Origin: Histoplasma ohiense
Taxonomy: Eukaryota > Ascomycota > Eurotiomycetes > Onygenales > Ajellomycetaceae
Length of the DNA stretch: 64,000 nucleotides
Assembly (NCBI GenBank): GCA_017607445.1
Contig: JAEVHH010000004.1
Coordinates: forward strand, 4,278,001-4,342,000
Direction of reading: 5' to 3'
In this document: positions 25,020-37,600 of the stretch, piece by piece
How positions within the stretch are numbered: position 1 is the stretch's first letter
Layout of the letters: the number at the start of each line of letters is the position of its first letter
Notes under the pieces: model-generated
What the model was told of the DNA's origin: nothing
What the model saw: only the letters and a program-made list of their open reading frames with translations
The model's database searches: none
Program-made: the position numbers and the translations under genes

Positions 25020-25296
25020 CGTGGATCGATGGAGCGTTTCCCCCTGTTGTTGTCACCAGAAGGGGGTGGGAGGAAGTCGCCGTTTCGGTGTCAAACCTGT
25101 CAAAGATCCCACAAACTTGAAGTCAGGTTTCTAAAACTTGTATCGCGGAGCGTGGATGGCATGGGCCTGGTGCGAGCCTTCCAAGTCGTCAGGCACAGGA
25201 ACAGGAACGGGAAAAATGCAGCCACCAACAACAAAATGCTGGAGGTTGGGCGGGAGAACTCACCCACACACTAACCGCCCCCGAATGAAAACGCGA

Positions 25297-25335
25297 CGAT
25301 GAAGGAGATGAAGGAGATGAAGGAGATGAAGGAAG
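25297..25335. repeat. 9-bp tandem repeat (GATGAAGGA type)
   Basis: About four tandem copies of GATGAAGGA. It lies in a minus-strand open frame as a Ser-Phe-Ile-type repeat, but that frame has no other gene-like content. It is most simply a minisatellite. Confidence 0.7.
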
Positions 25336-26445
25336 AGGCGAGGCGAATTAATTCGGCCCACAGGAAAGGAGCAAAACAGAACAGAACGCAGGTTGAATGC
25401 GATTGTCGTCTGGTTCTCAGTGGGTGAGGTGGATGCGGTTTCGATGGGAATGGCACTTGGGCAGCGAGCGACAGAGACAGCGACAGCGACAGCGACAACG
25501 ACGAAGGCAAGTTGCAACGAGACAAGCAGCCACTCACGGGGGCGGGCAGCGAGGAAGGGGAATAATCGTGACTAGGCGGGATCGAGCAAAGGCGGCGGCA
25601 GCGAAAAAAACAAAGCAAAAATTGTGGCTAAGAGGATCCTGGCGGGTGAGATTTATGTGCTATTTTGCGCTGACAGTGCCTGGCATTAACTCCTCCCCAG
25701 CGATACGGAGCAGTTTGATCAGAATTTATTCGAAGCTTTTCCAATTGTTGTTCCTGGGCTTGAAGAAGAATACCTATTTCAAATAGTCCTCATAAAAAAA
25801 AAAAAATTAATTTTTTTTAAAAAAAAGGGCGAAAATGCCCGGTCCAGCGGGACCAAGTGGAGCGGATCCCTGAGCAAGCAGCGCGCGATCCGTCCAAAAA
25901 TAATTTAAGAATCATAATATCATCTACGGAGTACCAACTAAATGCCGATGCTTTTCTTCGGCTTCCCAGCAAGTTCTGCATACTTCGTGATTCTACGCTG
26001 TCAATCTTCATTCAACCAAGTGAGGAGAGGAAGGCTTCAACCTCAACAGAGAGTACGTTCGAGAAGCAGTTCAGTAGCTGCAAGAATACATGGTCAGCGA
26101 CTAGCCCTGGAGGTGCCCGGCGATTGCACGCTACTGGTGATCTGATCTTGTTGGTCAAGCACTGGCTCATGTTTTCGACCTGCAAATGAAGAGGAGAGCA
26201 ACCGGCCGCCAACTTACGGAATACGGGTCTTGAAAATCTATCCCGCCTCTTACCAGCTTGACGCGCTGCAAGTTTGAAGCGTGTGTTGGGTTTCATACTT
26301 GGCCACTGGCCAGACTGCGAATGCATCCTCCCAACGAACCAAGTTTGAGCAAAAAAGTTCACGTCCCTGAAATGCCGAACCAGTTAGGGCTGCAACCATA
26401 CAATTAGGCTTTGAGAGTGTTCCTTGGGACGAATCATTCAACCAG

Positions 26446-26471
26446 TTTTCGTTTTCGTTTTCGTTTTCGTT
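26446..26471. repeat. Hexanucleotide repeat (CGTTTT)n
   Basis: Four or more tandem copies of the hexamer CGTTTT in the gene-free tract. No flanking feature explains it. Confidence 0.75.
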
Positions 26472-29215
26472 CCTTGTTCCTGTGCGTACAACTGCCTGAG
26501 AGACGCTCGCGCATCACCGTGGAACCCATTTCTCGGGCCTTTTTCGTCACATCTCTCGATGGTTGTACAGTACAACAACCACATAGATGGGACATGCTGG
26601 TGCGGTTTCAAACGATGGGAGAAATCATTTGGACCCTTTCCAATTCTGTTCCAGCATTTATATAGCAGGATGTCGGTTGAACGACAAGTAGACAGAAAAG
26701 AGTTTGCTGGATGCACAGTACATAGTTATGTGCCTGAAATCGTTTGAAGTGAGGAGTTCTCCAGCCAAAATGAATGCAACATCTTTCATTCGCAGATGGC
26801 CATTCCTCATATTATTTTATTATTTGCCTTACTGACGACGCGAGGAGGTCCCAAGGGTGATGAACAGAAGGTGCTTGTCGAAGCGTGGTGTTCAGAGCAC
26901 ACTCTTAACAGAATTGGGCCATCAGGACGCTGAACCAGGTGTGCTGTTCCTCACCAACAAGCCCCCCTTGCAGCGCTCCCCCTCCTTTCCCAAAGATAGC
27001 CTTGAAATCGCAATTTTACCGGCCTCTATAGTGCCTGGGCGTTCTGTGATTCAAATGGCTAGTGTCAGGGGGGAATTGGTTCACCACTAGCAAGTCCATC
27101 CCACCAATTCCTACCAATTCCTCACGCGACATGTATGGACTGATCTGGGTGAGAAATCGTCATTTGTCTGTAGCAACCTTTGAATTCGAGAGTTACCACT
27201 CCGTAGATAGACTTCTGTTTTTCCAGCCTCGCATACTGCGCATTGCAGTACAGTATGTATTGAGCCAGAGAGAGACGGCTCCGTCGCTTCGCTGAAACAA
27301 CGAAAGGATGCTTGAGTTGCCGATCCGTCAGAAATAATGCAGACCAGAGTTTGGGCAATCAACACTAACAGCCAATGAGCACATACAGAGGCGTAAAAGG
27401 GTCCCCAAGGCGTCCACCGCTTGCGGAAAATAATACAGAAACATTCAGAATATCCATCAGATTGATACAAAGCTGCTGGAAGAGATCCCCTGAGGTATTT
27501 GAATCTGCACCCTCTTCTCGACAGCCGTTACTTTGGCTTCGCTGAACTTCTACATCGCGATCTTGCTCCTCCGAGCGTGGAATGGATCATAGTCTGCTCA
27601 TTGCCCCTCAGCCTCCGACAAGGCTCTCCAAGTTCATCTCGCATGCGGATGTACGACTGATATCTAGAGGGTGCATACCTCGAACAGATTGAGAAAAAAA
27701 ATGGTGCTTACCTGCGTGCCGTGTTCCAAACCACCCCGAGCGACATTTTGAAGCGGGCGGATGGACTTGGGGCCCGGGCGACTGGCCGTCAACGCCGATA
27801 CACGTTACTACTAAGGCGTGTGAATATTCTGGCCGGCGGATATACTCAATCCAGAGGCTCTGCACACCCATGCATTGGTCTAGACGCCGCATTTGGGATT
27901 ATGGTTCTTCGCGGCCAGTGCCTCGCAAGGGTGCCAAAATTGTCAAAAACGATAAAATATCCAAAATGGTTTGAGCTCCCCATGACAGAACTATAAATAT
28001 ATATATTACATCGTCCCCTCGAAAATAAAAATCAGAGCTCAGGGATACCATTCGCTAATAGTTTGGTATTCACAATAATAGACATATCTCGCCCAAGTTA
28101 TATTGGTTTGATCGGGGCAGAGTCTCGGGGAAATTGAGATTCCACTTACAATCAGACATGTCACCAGGATGGTCTTTATTTAGCACCACAAACACAGCTT
28201 ATCTATGCCCAAAGAACCGTCCATCTATGTCATTCCAATGGCGGCCATAATGCCTGTGGATAATACTTTCTATTTAGTCATTGTTGCTACGTTGGAAGGT
28301 TCTAAACGAACTTCCCATATCACTTTTTGTACTGTACAAACAAAGACCCTCGGGGTTTTTATCTGTACTGGTGGCCGCTGTTCCCGCTATCTACGCACTG
28401 ATCTCTATTGGTTCAGCAACAGATGGCTCGTTGATGTGTCCTGCTGGTAGAGCCTCCTCTCTCCAACTATCGACCCCACAACTTAAGTCTCCCAGGTTGG
28501 CATCGTCTCAATGTCTCGCTACTTAGACTCTGCGGAATCAATGGCAAGATCCTAGGCAGCATCATTGACACCCTTTCCGGAAACTAATCGTCAATCTCCT
28601 CCCACCGCCAACCTTACTATTTCTCTTGCTACAAGCGACCCGTGATCAGAATATGAGGCCCGCATCCAGAGCCACTTCGCCGATACTATCCATCATTCCT
28701 CCAAAAAATTGTTGCATAGTTTTATTTTCCAAATTTCTAAGCTAGAGAATATTGGACTTTTCAAGTGCCTGGGAAGCTACCATTCCTCGTGAGAAAGCCG
28801 CTGACTATGTTTTGCGATAAGTTGGGTGGAGCGTCATGGGATCAAGCTCATCTCCCCTCTCTCTTGCCGGAGAGGTTTGCTGTATAGCTAGCTGTTTTGC
28901 ATCTTGAATAAGCTTGCACCGCTGGTTTCCCTCCCTTCCCTCCTGTGGTTTTTATGATTGAGCAAGTATGTTTCGAATGCGGGGGCCGTGTGTGTGTGTG
29001 TGTTTGTGTGGTTGTAGCAATTTTTGCTTCCGGTCTGTCGAGGGATCGACGTCACCAAGATCCCTTCAAAAGCATATATTTATACGTGCTGCCGTCTTTC
29101 CCTTTATCAAGCTTGACAAAAAAAGTTACCACAGCAAGTCCAGAAATTTTTCATCGGCCGCTGCCGATTGCAAAGAAATACCGTATTGTTTGCGCCCCTG
29201 CCCAATAAAATTTAT

Positions 29216-29345
29216 GACAAGATGGCCGAGTGGTTAAGGCGTACCGTTCAAGCTGTCACGTGAACACTTGGAAAGTTCCCTCTTTGGGAGAACTTCCTGA
29301 TCCGGTATGGGGAAACCCGCGTGAGTTCGAGTCTCGCTCTTGTCA
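29216..29345 (+). tRNA. tRNA-Leu(CAA) with intron
   Basis: The acceptor stem GACAAGA (29216-29222) pairs with TCTTGTC (29338-29344), with discriminator A at 29345. The D-arm reads GGCCGAGTGGTTAAGGC, typical of class II tRNA. The anticodon stem TACCG (29242-29246) pairs with CGGTA (29303-29307), and the anticodon is CAA at 29249-29251. A 49-nt intron (29253-29301) follows position 37, the usual nuclear site. A long variable arm and the T-arm GTGAG-TTCGAGT-CTCGC follow. All stems pair without mismatch except one G-T pair in the T-stem. Confidence 0.95.
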
Positions 29346-29353
29346 GTATTCAT

Positions 29354-29362
29354 CTTTTTTTT
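29354..29362 (+). terminator. RNA polymerase III terminator
   Basis: A T run starting about 9 bp after the end of the tRNA-Leu gene, with a second, longer T run near 29,367-29,379. This is the standard terminator for polymerase III. Confidence 0.8.
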
Positions 29363-29379
29363 AAATATTTTTTTTTTTT

Positions 29380-30330
29380 AAAAAAAATCCTTCTTTCCCC
29401 CTTTTCTCCCTTCTTGAGTATTATGAAAAGTACAAGAATTTCCTTGGCATGATGTATATATGTAACTTTTTCGTAATTTAATAAATGTCTATCCAATTTT
29501 TACTGACTGTTAATTTCGTTCTTGCTCCGCGGCAGCTGCTTTGGGCCTGTTTTCGCGCCATTTTCGGCCTTGTCCAGCGCATCGCCCTGCATCCACGGCC
29601 CGCCGCCCCAACCGCCACGCCCCAATCACTGTGCACACATGAGCTCGTGGTGGGGCCAATGATCTGGCATTTTGCGCGCGCCTGCTCTCTCCTGCTGATG
29701 TTCTGGTCACTTCCATGGCTGTGGTTCTTTTTCTTCAAGGCCATCAGAAACAGCTCCTCTCAATCTTCAGCCTTCTTTTACATCACCCTCCTCACTCTTC
29801 CCATCCGCCTAATTTCAACATGGCTCTGGCTCTATATAATGAGCGTCAGCTGCCTCTGATGGCCTTGAGCCACCTCTTCTGCAAATTCTCTATACCTAGT
29901 TTGATGCAAGGAGCAACTGCCAAGAAGTCTAGCAAGAAATTAAATATATAAAAGAACACAAACAAAGGAAATTTCAACAATCTAGAAAACATAGTTTGAA
30001 AGTTTTAGAAATGAAGCCATCTGAATGCCCAAAATATGGCCTTTCATGGCTCTTCTATGTGCAGGAATAATTTCTGCCTCTGCTGTCCACTGGGCCGGCC
30101 TCTGACCCCTCGATCTTATGAGTTCAAGTTGTCCATGTACTCATGATAAAAAATGTAGCATCTGATGGTTTGCAAAGCTGGGGTGGTCTTTGTGAGGAGA
30201 AAAGGGAAGATGAAGCAAAGTGGGAGGAGCTGGCTTTATACGCCTCAAGCCATTTTGAGGAAAGCCGGCTATTCCCATTTATGGTAACTTAGGTGACTTA
30301 CTAGTTAACTAATTAATCATGAACTTCACG
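29380..30330. other. Gene-free left flank of the transposon nest
   Basis: About 950 bp with no recognised gene. It runs from the tRNA-Leu terminator to the left target-site duplication. Open frames at 29,485-29,859 overlap each other on both strands without recognisable content. Confidence 0.5.
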
Positions 30331-30344
30331 CAAACCCTTTTCTT
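30331..30344. repeat. Left target-site duplication of the SINE
   Basis: CAAACCCTTTTCTT, repeated at 61,683-61,696 directly after the (CAA)n tail. The first C and A may belong to the tail, so the true duplication may be AAACCCTTTTCTT. It marks the outer edges of the whole nested block. Confidence 0.85.
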
Positions 30345-30528
30345 GGGGGGGTGGATGGCGTAGTGGTAAGTGCTGTTCATGGAATGCTTTCTCAAGTAGG
30401 CACTTGGTGTTGGGGCCACCACTGCTGAGACAAGAAGGTAGTGGGTTCGAATCCCATCTTCTTCAAAAGGATATTATCACATCTTGATGAATATTAGAGA
30501 TACTCTTTCTTAGCTCATTTCTATTGAT
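30345..30528 (+). mobile_element. tRNA-derived SINE, 5' part
   Basis: Begins directly after the left target duplication with a G run. It carries polymerase III promoter boxes: an A-box-like TGGCGTAGTGG (30356-30366) and a perfect B-box GGTTCGAATCC (30444-30454). The B-box lies in a T-arm-like hairpin GTGGG-TTCGAAT-CCCAT. The acceptor stem does not pair well, so it is a tRNA-derived head rather than a working tRNA. The element is interrupted at about 30,528 by a Tc1/mariner transposon and resumes at about 61,398. Its total length without inserts is about 470 bp. Confidence 0.7.
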
Positions 30529-31333
30529 AACTGCCACTGCAGAATGGAGCAATGTTCAACATGATGTATATAGTCTAGATGAATTCAGTATAGTGTGGGA
30601 TTCTAAGATGTTGTGATTCTTATATATCTATGAAGGTCAGTTTCAAAAGTTTTGTTCAGCCAAGCTACTATCTACGCCACAGATATACTAGTTGAAATAT
30701 TATAGATACCACTAATGAGAAGCAATTACCTCTCATTTTAAATAGCAGATAATTTCTCAGAGATTGATGAATCAAATTTATCTTCTCTTTTATTTCAATA
30801 TAGCTCTCAATACAGATATCTCAATCCATGCTGTGATAGTAGCTCTGAAGTCTTTTGATGGTAAAACTACAAAAGAAATCAGCAATTTCACTCAGCTATC
30901 TATTCAAATCATCAATCATATCTATAGAACTGCTCAAGATTGTGGCTTTAATTCAGATCTTCTCTATCTTTATATCTGTGATGACTGATTAAAAGATGCT
31001 CCTCACTCTGAACAATCCACAAAACAACAGTCAGCTCAAGAACATATTCTTGTCAAGATACACTGTGATCAATATAGAAGAGAGAAATTCTGTGCTGATA
31101 TAGCAGATGAACTCAGTCAGAAGAGAATTGATATATCTTCAACAACAATATAACAGATTCTGAAGAAAGCTGACTTTCATAAGATCAAGCCAACACAAAA
31201 ACCAGATCTTACTGCAAGAATGAGATTGGAAAGATTACAGTGATGTCTTGAATGTGAGTATTGAATCTTAGAGAACTGGAAGAATGTGATATAATCTGAT
31301 GAGATATCTGTTATTCTTCTACATTACTGTGGT
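30529..31333 (+). mobile_element. Tc1/mariner transposon, left part
   Basis: The left end shows AACTGCCACT (30529-30538), matching AGTGGCAGTT at 61388-61397 in inverted orientation. A clean TA target duplication is not visible (TA on the left, TG on the right), so the exact edges are tentative. The rest of the element is at 60,596-61,397. Its own length is about 1.6 kb. Interrupted by gypsy element A with target duplication GTGGT (31329-31333 and 60591-60595). Confidence 0.75.
30764..31333 (+). pseudogene. Tc1/mariner transposase, N-terminal part
   Basis: Helix-turn-helix region (ELSQKRIDISSTTI and ILKKADFHKIKPTQKPDLTA) and the first catalytic Asp context (ENWKNVI-stop-SDEISVILL) of an ascomycete Tc1/mariner transposase. 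In-frame stops are TGA, mostly where relatives have Trp. The frame continues, after removal of element A, at 60,596 with DYRI then RFNQSCICEQWKESTEFMF. Several codons are lost, so it cannot be active. Confidence 0.85.
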
Positions 31334-31604
31334 TGTAATAGGCGCAACAGAGATATCTATATTAGAAAATAGCTATGTGACGATAGAAGAACACAGAACA
31401 CATCAGAATTAATGAGAAGAAATATAGCACACAGCATTATAGATGGCTGTAGTGTGTGGTGATCATCTATATAATACTCACTGATATCTGTAGATATTAG
31501 AAGATCAGTGATTAGCTTTGAATAATAGAGATTGCTACCTTCTTAACATTCTATATATGTACTTCACACTACTTTCATAATTATATCTACAATCATCTCT
31601 TACA
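31334..31604 (+). repeat. Element A 5' LTR
   Basis: 271 bp, same length as the 3' copy at 60320-60590 and differing mainly by C/T and G/A transitions, for example GGCGCAAC against GATGCAAC. Starts TGTAA and ends TTACA. Confidence 0.93.
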
Positions 31605-31709
31605 ATTCTAATCACTCTAAACTTTATTTGAGTGATCTGTTGTTACACACATCTACAATAAAGCACACAACATTAGTTAAAACATGCAACATTAGTTGAA
31701 ACATGTAAG

Positions 31710-33028
31710 ATGATCTCAATACATATAAAATTTCTTGAAAATCAATCTGAATTCTCTATCATCTTCAATGATCACAATGCATGTTTGCAACAGTTGAATG
31801 ATCAAATTCATGAATGAGAGCAGCAATTAGCTATTCTGCATGCACAACAGCAACTCAACAAGTTGAAAGTGCAGATTCATGAAGATACTCTCATTGAGTC
31901 TTAATTAATTCAGAATATCATCACAGAATCACCACAAAATTGATCTGTGAATGATATAAATGATGATAATGAAACACCACTGAGATTAGAGATTAAGAAC
32001 TATTATTGAGAAAAAAATATATTAGAATTCAAGAACTATAAACATCACATATTGACTCTCTTTACACATCATTACTGATATTATTGAAAGAAGAAATACA
32101 AGATAAATGATGCTAAACTCTATCTTGACATCCATGTTAAGCAGAAATGATTGAATTTTGTATCATTGTATGAAAGATATGAAGAAACAACACTGTTGAC
32201 TTTTGATGATATACTATCACATCTAGAAATGCAAATTAATGATCCACAGAATCAACACTGATTGACAAATCAAAAGTTTCAAAATACAAAGCAACAAGAA
32301 TGACAATCAATATGTGATTTCTCTAAATATTTTGAAGACTGAGAGTACTACTTACCCTCATATAGCAAAGAACAAAGAATGGATAACTTGTGTAGTAAGA
32401 CATTGAAGATATTATACACAGAATTTGACTGTCAAAATCAAGAACCTCAGAACTACAAAGAGTTGCTTTGAACTCTACAGACTCTCAAGAAAAATATATC
32501 AGAGCAATGATATACTATTCACAAAGAAAGATCTGCAATATTTGTAGAGAATCAGCATTGTTCTGATAAATCTAGCAATCATTGAAATAAGAGAAAATGA
32601 GAGAAACAAATAGATTCAACTGAATAAATCAAAAAAGATAAATATAACTGAATAAAGAAGTGTTCTCACTGTCATAAAAAGGGTTATATTGCAAATAATT
32701 GTTGAATGTTACACTCTGAAAAGCACAATCAAGTTCAATAAGCAAAAAATCAACAATTTCAATTGTAGAAGCAGCTGCTGCATTGAGAATACAAACAACT
32801 AGACTATAAGATAAATGATTATTGATGATGAATACATGAATGCTGACAGAAATGAAATGATTGATGATGTGGATGTTAGTGAATTCTGATATAAATGTGA
32901 ACTTCATATTTCATATCTGAGCATCAAAATATTTCTCAAAGGCAGAAGATAAATCAAAAGTAGTGGAAGCAGTTGATAATCATAAGATTAAATCATATAA
33001 ACAACAAAAAGCTGCAATGAAGATTATC
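31710..33028 (+). pseudogene. Element A gag relic, 5' part of gag-pol
   Basis: From an ATG at 31,710 one frame reads with many TGA stops through to the B copy 1 insertion. A CCHC-type zinc knuckle lies at 32,661-32,702 (CSHCHKKGYIANNC), with the His changed to Tyr. After copy 1 is removed the frame goes on at 40,461. The content is recognisable as gypsy gag only through the knuckle and its position. Confidence 0.75.
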
Positions 33029-33291
33029 TGTAATGCACTTGTTTATTATTTTCTTATTATCTTCGCTTATTCTTACCTCTTTCCATTATACTCTCGCTAC
33101 CACTATTTCTATATGTATATATATATTGATGTATGTATTTCACACATCTTCTTTCTCTTTCTTTTCTTTCTTAGCAATTAGCTACACTACATTACACTAC
33201 TATATTACACTCTACAATATATTACTATTATCTCTGTTACACTATAAACTATCTTCTACTGTTACTCTTCACACTGTCACTACACCTCACA
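33029..33291 (+). repeat. Element B copy 1, 5' LTR
   Basis: 263 bp. Shares start and end with the three other B LTRs. Differences from the 3' LTR are transitions, several at former CpG sites (for example CTTCGC against CTTCAC). Confidence 0.93.
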
Positions 33292-33338
33292 GTTTCTAAT
33301 CACTCAATCTTCAAGAGACAGTCTGTTGAGTAATAGTC

Positions 33339-34669
33339 ATGGCCTCTACCCACAGCATTCACTGTACTCATGCTATCATCAAATCTGAAGCAGCAAACAT
33401 CATGAAAGAAAACTGTGAAATGCACACTTCTGTCACTGAAAGTGTGCAACAAGCATCATCTTTCTCTATGAAATTGAACTCTGAATATAGTTTGAAAGAG
33501 GATATCTCTTCTGAAGATCTCAGTGCAATTGAGACTGAGAAGATAGCTGTGATCAGAAGAATCAAAAAATTACAGACTGAGAAAGAATTGTGAAAACTTC
33601 AACAGCAGTGTGACACTTTACTACAAGAATTGAATAAAACAATTCTGATCATCTGAAATATGCTAGAAGCATATCTGAACCACAGTAGAGATGCAACTAG
33701 TGTGAATGATAACTGTGATAATGTCACAAGTATTCTCAGACCACTGAAAGCCACACTACAAGCATTCAACATCTTAGTGAAAAGCACTGTGACTACTGTC
33801 AGTGGGAGATATAGTTGGGTACCACTTTGGCAATTAGAACTTCAAGATCTCAGTATGAGTGATCACTCTTCTTGAAGAGATGTGAAAAAGTTCTGAGATC
33901 AAAGTATGAAAGAATTTGAAAACTTTATTACAGCTGCTATCACTTTCCATGCCAGTGATCTTGATTACTACAACAAACACAATCATCAAAAGATCATTGA
34001 AGTCATTACTCATTTCAATGTCAAGATGCAACAACATTGATATCAACATACACATGATATGCAGACTTTGCCACCATGGGAAGAATTTGTTAGTTGAATG
34101 CAATGTCAAGTCACTGATTCAGATAGAAGTTTTCAAGATACTGATAGACAGTACTGAAAAACAGAGCAACAAAAAGATCAGACAGTTCAACAATTTGCTT
34201 CACACTTACAATCAATTGAAAAATGTCTGCAGCATTCTTATAGTGAATACCATTGAAAATCACATCTCTATATGAAAGTTCTACCTTCCATTCACTGAGA
34301 ATTTGACAAATATGCAATCAAATTGAAAGAGTTAAGCTATGATGCCACTCTATATAAACTTGCAATGGCAGAATCGAATCTGTCAGAGAGACAGAAGAAG
34401 CTTAAAGAGAAGTCAAATTTCAAAAACTCCACTCAAAGCTTTAACAACAGAAATAATGCTGATAATAGATCACAAAACAAACACAGATGGAATGATACTA
34501 CAAAGTTCAATGACTCTATTCAATTGAAATATTGCCATTATTGCAAGCAACCAGGACATACCATTGATTTGTGTTTCAAACAACTCAAAGACAAATTCAA
34601 AAACACCAAGTCTGACTCAAAATCTGATGCAAAAGACACAAAGAACTCAAAGAACTCAAAAAACATTTA
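33339..34669 (+). pseudogene. Element B copy 1 gag relic
   Basis: ATG at 33,339, read through in-frame stops to TAA at 34,667. A coiled-coil-like N-terminal part (SSEDLSAIETEKIAVIRRIK) is followed by a capsid-like middle and an intact zinc knuckle CHYCKQPGHTIDLC at 34,533-34,574 (CX2CX4HX4C). A Lys/Asp/Ser-rich tail follows. Most stops are TGA. Confidence 0.85.
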
Positions 34670-34689
34670 AGATACATCATTCAGCTTGC

Positions 34690-37600
34690 AATAGCAGTTA
34701 TAAATATGGAAAGTCAATGCAAAAATATTTTAAGCTTCACTGTCACAGTGAAACTCACTACATCTAAGAGTCTGTAAAAAGTGCTTGCACTAGTAGACTC
34801 TGAGTCAGAAGTGAACTGTGTTGATGAATTTTGAACAAAGAATCACAATCTAGAAGCTGCTCACTGCAAAATCAAAATAATCAAGTTGATTGATGAATGC
34901 ATAATGCACTTCTTTGAAGAGTATAACATTGCAACTACTGTCACTGATCATAAGAGTAATGCACAGTAGACATCTCATTTCTTCCATACAATGAAGATGA
35001 AGAACTACAATCTTATATTAGAATTTTCTTGATTAAGACAAACAAATTCTTTTATAGATTGATCAGATGGACAATTCTTCTTTAGAAGCTCTGAAGATAA
35101 ACAACAGCTTCAAATTATTTCTGAATAAAATATCTTAGCTGAAGTTCTCACAGAAGCTAGAGTAGAAATACTTGTAGTATTATCTACAGAATATTCAAAA
35201 GATTCAAAGCATGCTTCATATATATTCTCAGCTGTGTATTCAGACTTGCCAACTGATCTATTCAATTATGTCATGTCATACACACATATCTTCTCAGAAG
35301 AAGCTGCTATAAGCATGAAAAGATCAGAAGAAATGAAACATCACATAGATTTTGAGTCTGATGCACAATCTTCATTTATACTGATATACAATCTCTCTGA
35401 AACTGAGTTAGCCACTCTAAGAGAATATTTAAAAAATGCATTAGATAAAGAATGAATACAATCATTCAGTAGTCTGACTGATGCATCAATTCTCTTTGTT
35501 CTCAAAAAAGATGATGAACTCTGTCTTTGTGTAGACTATTGAGGATTAAATTGAATCATCATCAAGAATCAATACCCTCTGTCTCTAATAAGTGAATTAC
35601 TTGATAGACTTTCAAAAGCTAAGATATTCACTAAGCTGAATCTTCAAGATGTCTATCACTGCATACTTATAGTGACAAAAGACTGTTGAAAGACAGTCTT
35701 TAGAACAAGATATGAATATTTTGAATATGTAGTTATGTCATTTGAACTAGCTAATGCTTCAGCAACATTTCAAGCATACATTAACAATGTCTTATCTGAT
35801 TTGTTGAATATATGTTGTGTTGTCTATTTGGATGACATTCTCATATTCTTCAATTCAAAGCAGAAATATAAAGTGCATGTTACTAAGATGTTAGAATGTC
35901 TTGAGTGTGTGAATCTATTTGCAAAACTCTCTAAATGTGAATTTGAAGTGAACAAGATCTCATTTCTGAGATTTGTTATAGATACAAATGATATTGAGAT
36001 GAAGTCAGACAGAGTCTTCACTATTGTGGAATGACTTACATCTAAATCAATTAAAGAGGTTCAATTCTTCTTGAGCTTTGCTAATTTCTATCAGTGATTT
36101 ATTAAGTCTTTCTCCTCTATTGCAGCCTCATTATTTGAACTTACAAAAAAGAGCAAGAAGAGGGAAAGAAAAGCCACTTTTATATAAACAGAAGATGCTC
36201 AAAGCACTTTCAATGAGCTCAAATCATGCTTTATATGTGCTTCTCTATTAGCTCATTTTGACTCAGCTCAGTGTATTCAGATTGAATCTGATGTATTCAC
36301 TTTTGCAGTCACTGCTATTCTGTCACAGTTGCAGAATGATGAGCACTGACATTCAATTGTCTTCTGATCAAGAAAGTTGATTGATACAGAAACATATTAT
36401 AATACTCATGATAAAAAACTCTTGACTATTGTAGCAGTATTTAAGAATTGAAGATACTATCTGAAGAGAAGTCAGTATTCAATTCAAGTCTGATCTGATC
36501 ATGTCAATCTGCAGTACTTTATGACAACTAAGAAACTGAACAGATGTCAGATCAGATGAGTGAAAGCTTTATCTGCTTATGATTTTGTATTACTGCACCA
36601 CTCTGAATCAAAGAATTCAGCTGATGAGCTCAGTTGTTGCATGGACTATAGTGAGATCTATAATGATCAAACTATATTATCTACTCTGCAACAGAAGCTG
36701 AAACATGAAGTTAGACTAGACTGAAAAGCTGATACTTCTTTTCAAAATGATATTTCTTCTGATATAGTCTGTGCACAGATCTCTAATGAGCAAAATGCTT
36801 CTTTTAATGAGTGAAAAGTGCTTCATATATTGATATCTTCTATCTCTCACATAAACTCTTCTCCTCTGTTGTGCATTGAGCAATATATACTCTGGATTGC
36901 AGTCAATAAGACTATTCTTGAGAACTCAGCATATACAGAAATGCTCAAATTCTTCATCTCATTTCTGAGTAAAGCACAGAAGATTGATTCTTTTGCTGCT
37001 GAGCAAAAAGAGAAGATAAAAAAGAAGAATATAACTGTTGCTGAAAATATACTATAAACAATTTCTGAGAATGATATATTGCATGCTGATGATCATGCAT
37101 ATGTCTCTCAACAAAAGACACTCATTGATGAAATTATCAGTGCAAATCATGATGATCTGCAGAGGAGTCACTTTGATATAAAAAAGTTTATAGATAGCAT
37201 TCAGAACAAATACTATTGACATAGACTAATCAGAGATGTCAAAGATTATATATCCACTTATAATACTTGTCAAAGAGTAAAGCCAAAACAGCACAGACAA
37301 TATGAAGAATTGAATACAATTCTCTTATCATCAAATTCTTTTGAGTTCATTACTATAAATTTTATTACAGACTTATCAGTCTCTACATTTCTTCATCAAA
37401 TCTACAATGTGATTTTAGTGATTGTGAATATATATACCAAGTTTACAATCTATATTCCTTGCATCAAAAATATTACAGTCAATGAACTAGTGGAAATTGT
37501 TTATACCAAGTTCTATACAATTTATGAAGTACTCAAAAACCATATATTCAATCAAGAGTTGCTGTTTACAAGCCATTATTGGTCCACCTTTTGTTATATG

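Larger units (their letters stand above)
25020..29215. other. 4.2-kb tract without recognised genes
   Basis: No credible protein gene was found on either strand. The tract carries several simple repeats: a 9-bp GATGAAGGA-type repeat near 25,297-25,335, a GCGACA-type repeat near 25,470-25,502, a poly-A/poly-T palindromic stretch at 25,795-25,828, a hexamer CGTTTT repeat at 26,446-26,471 and a GT run at 28,987-29,012. It may hold the Chs7-family promoter at its left end and unrecognised non-coding RNA or old decayed sequence elsewhere. Confidence 0.45.

Noticed and set aside
30345..30465. Functional tRNA gene with an intron
   Set aside because: The B-box and T-arm are good, but the acceptor and anticodon stems do not pair. 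The segment starts exactly at a target-site duplication, so it is a SINE head.
33029..33291. CRISPR-like or satellite array suggested by the four related LTR sequences
   Set aside because: The four copies are LTRs of two elements with target duplications; there are no short regularly spaced repeats.
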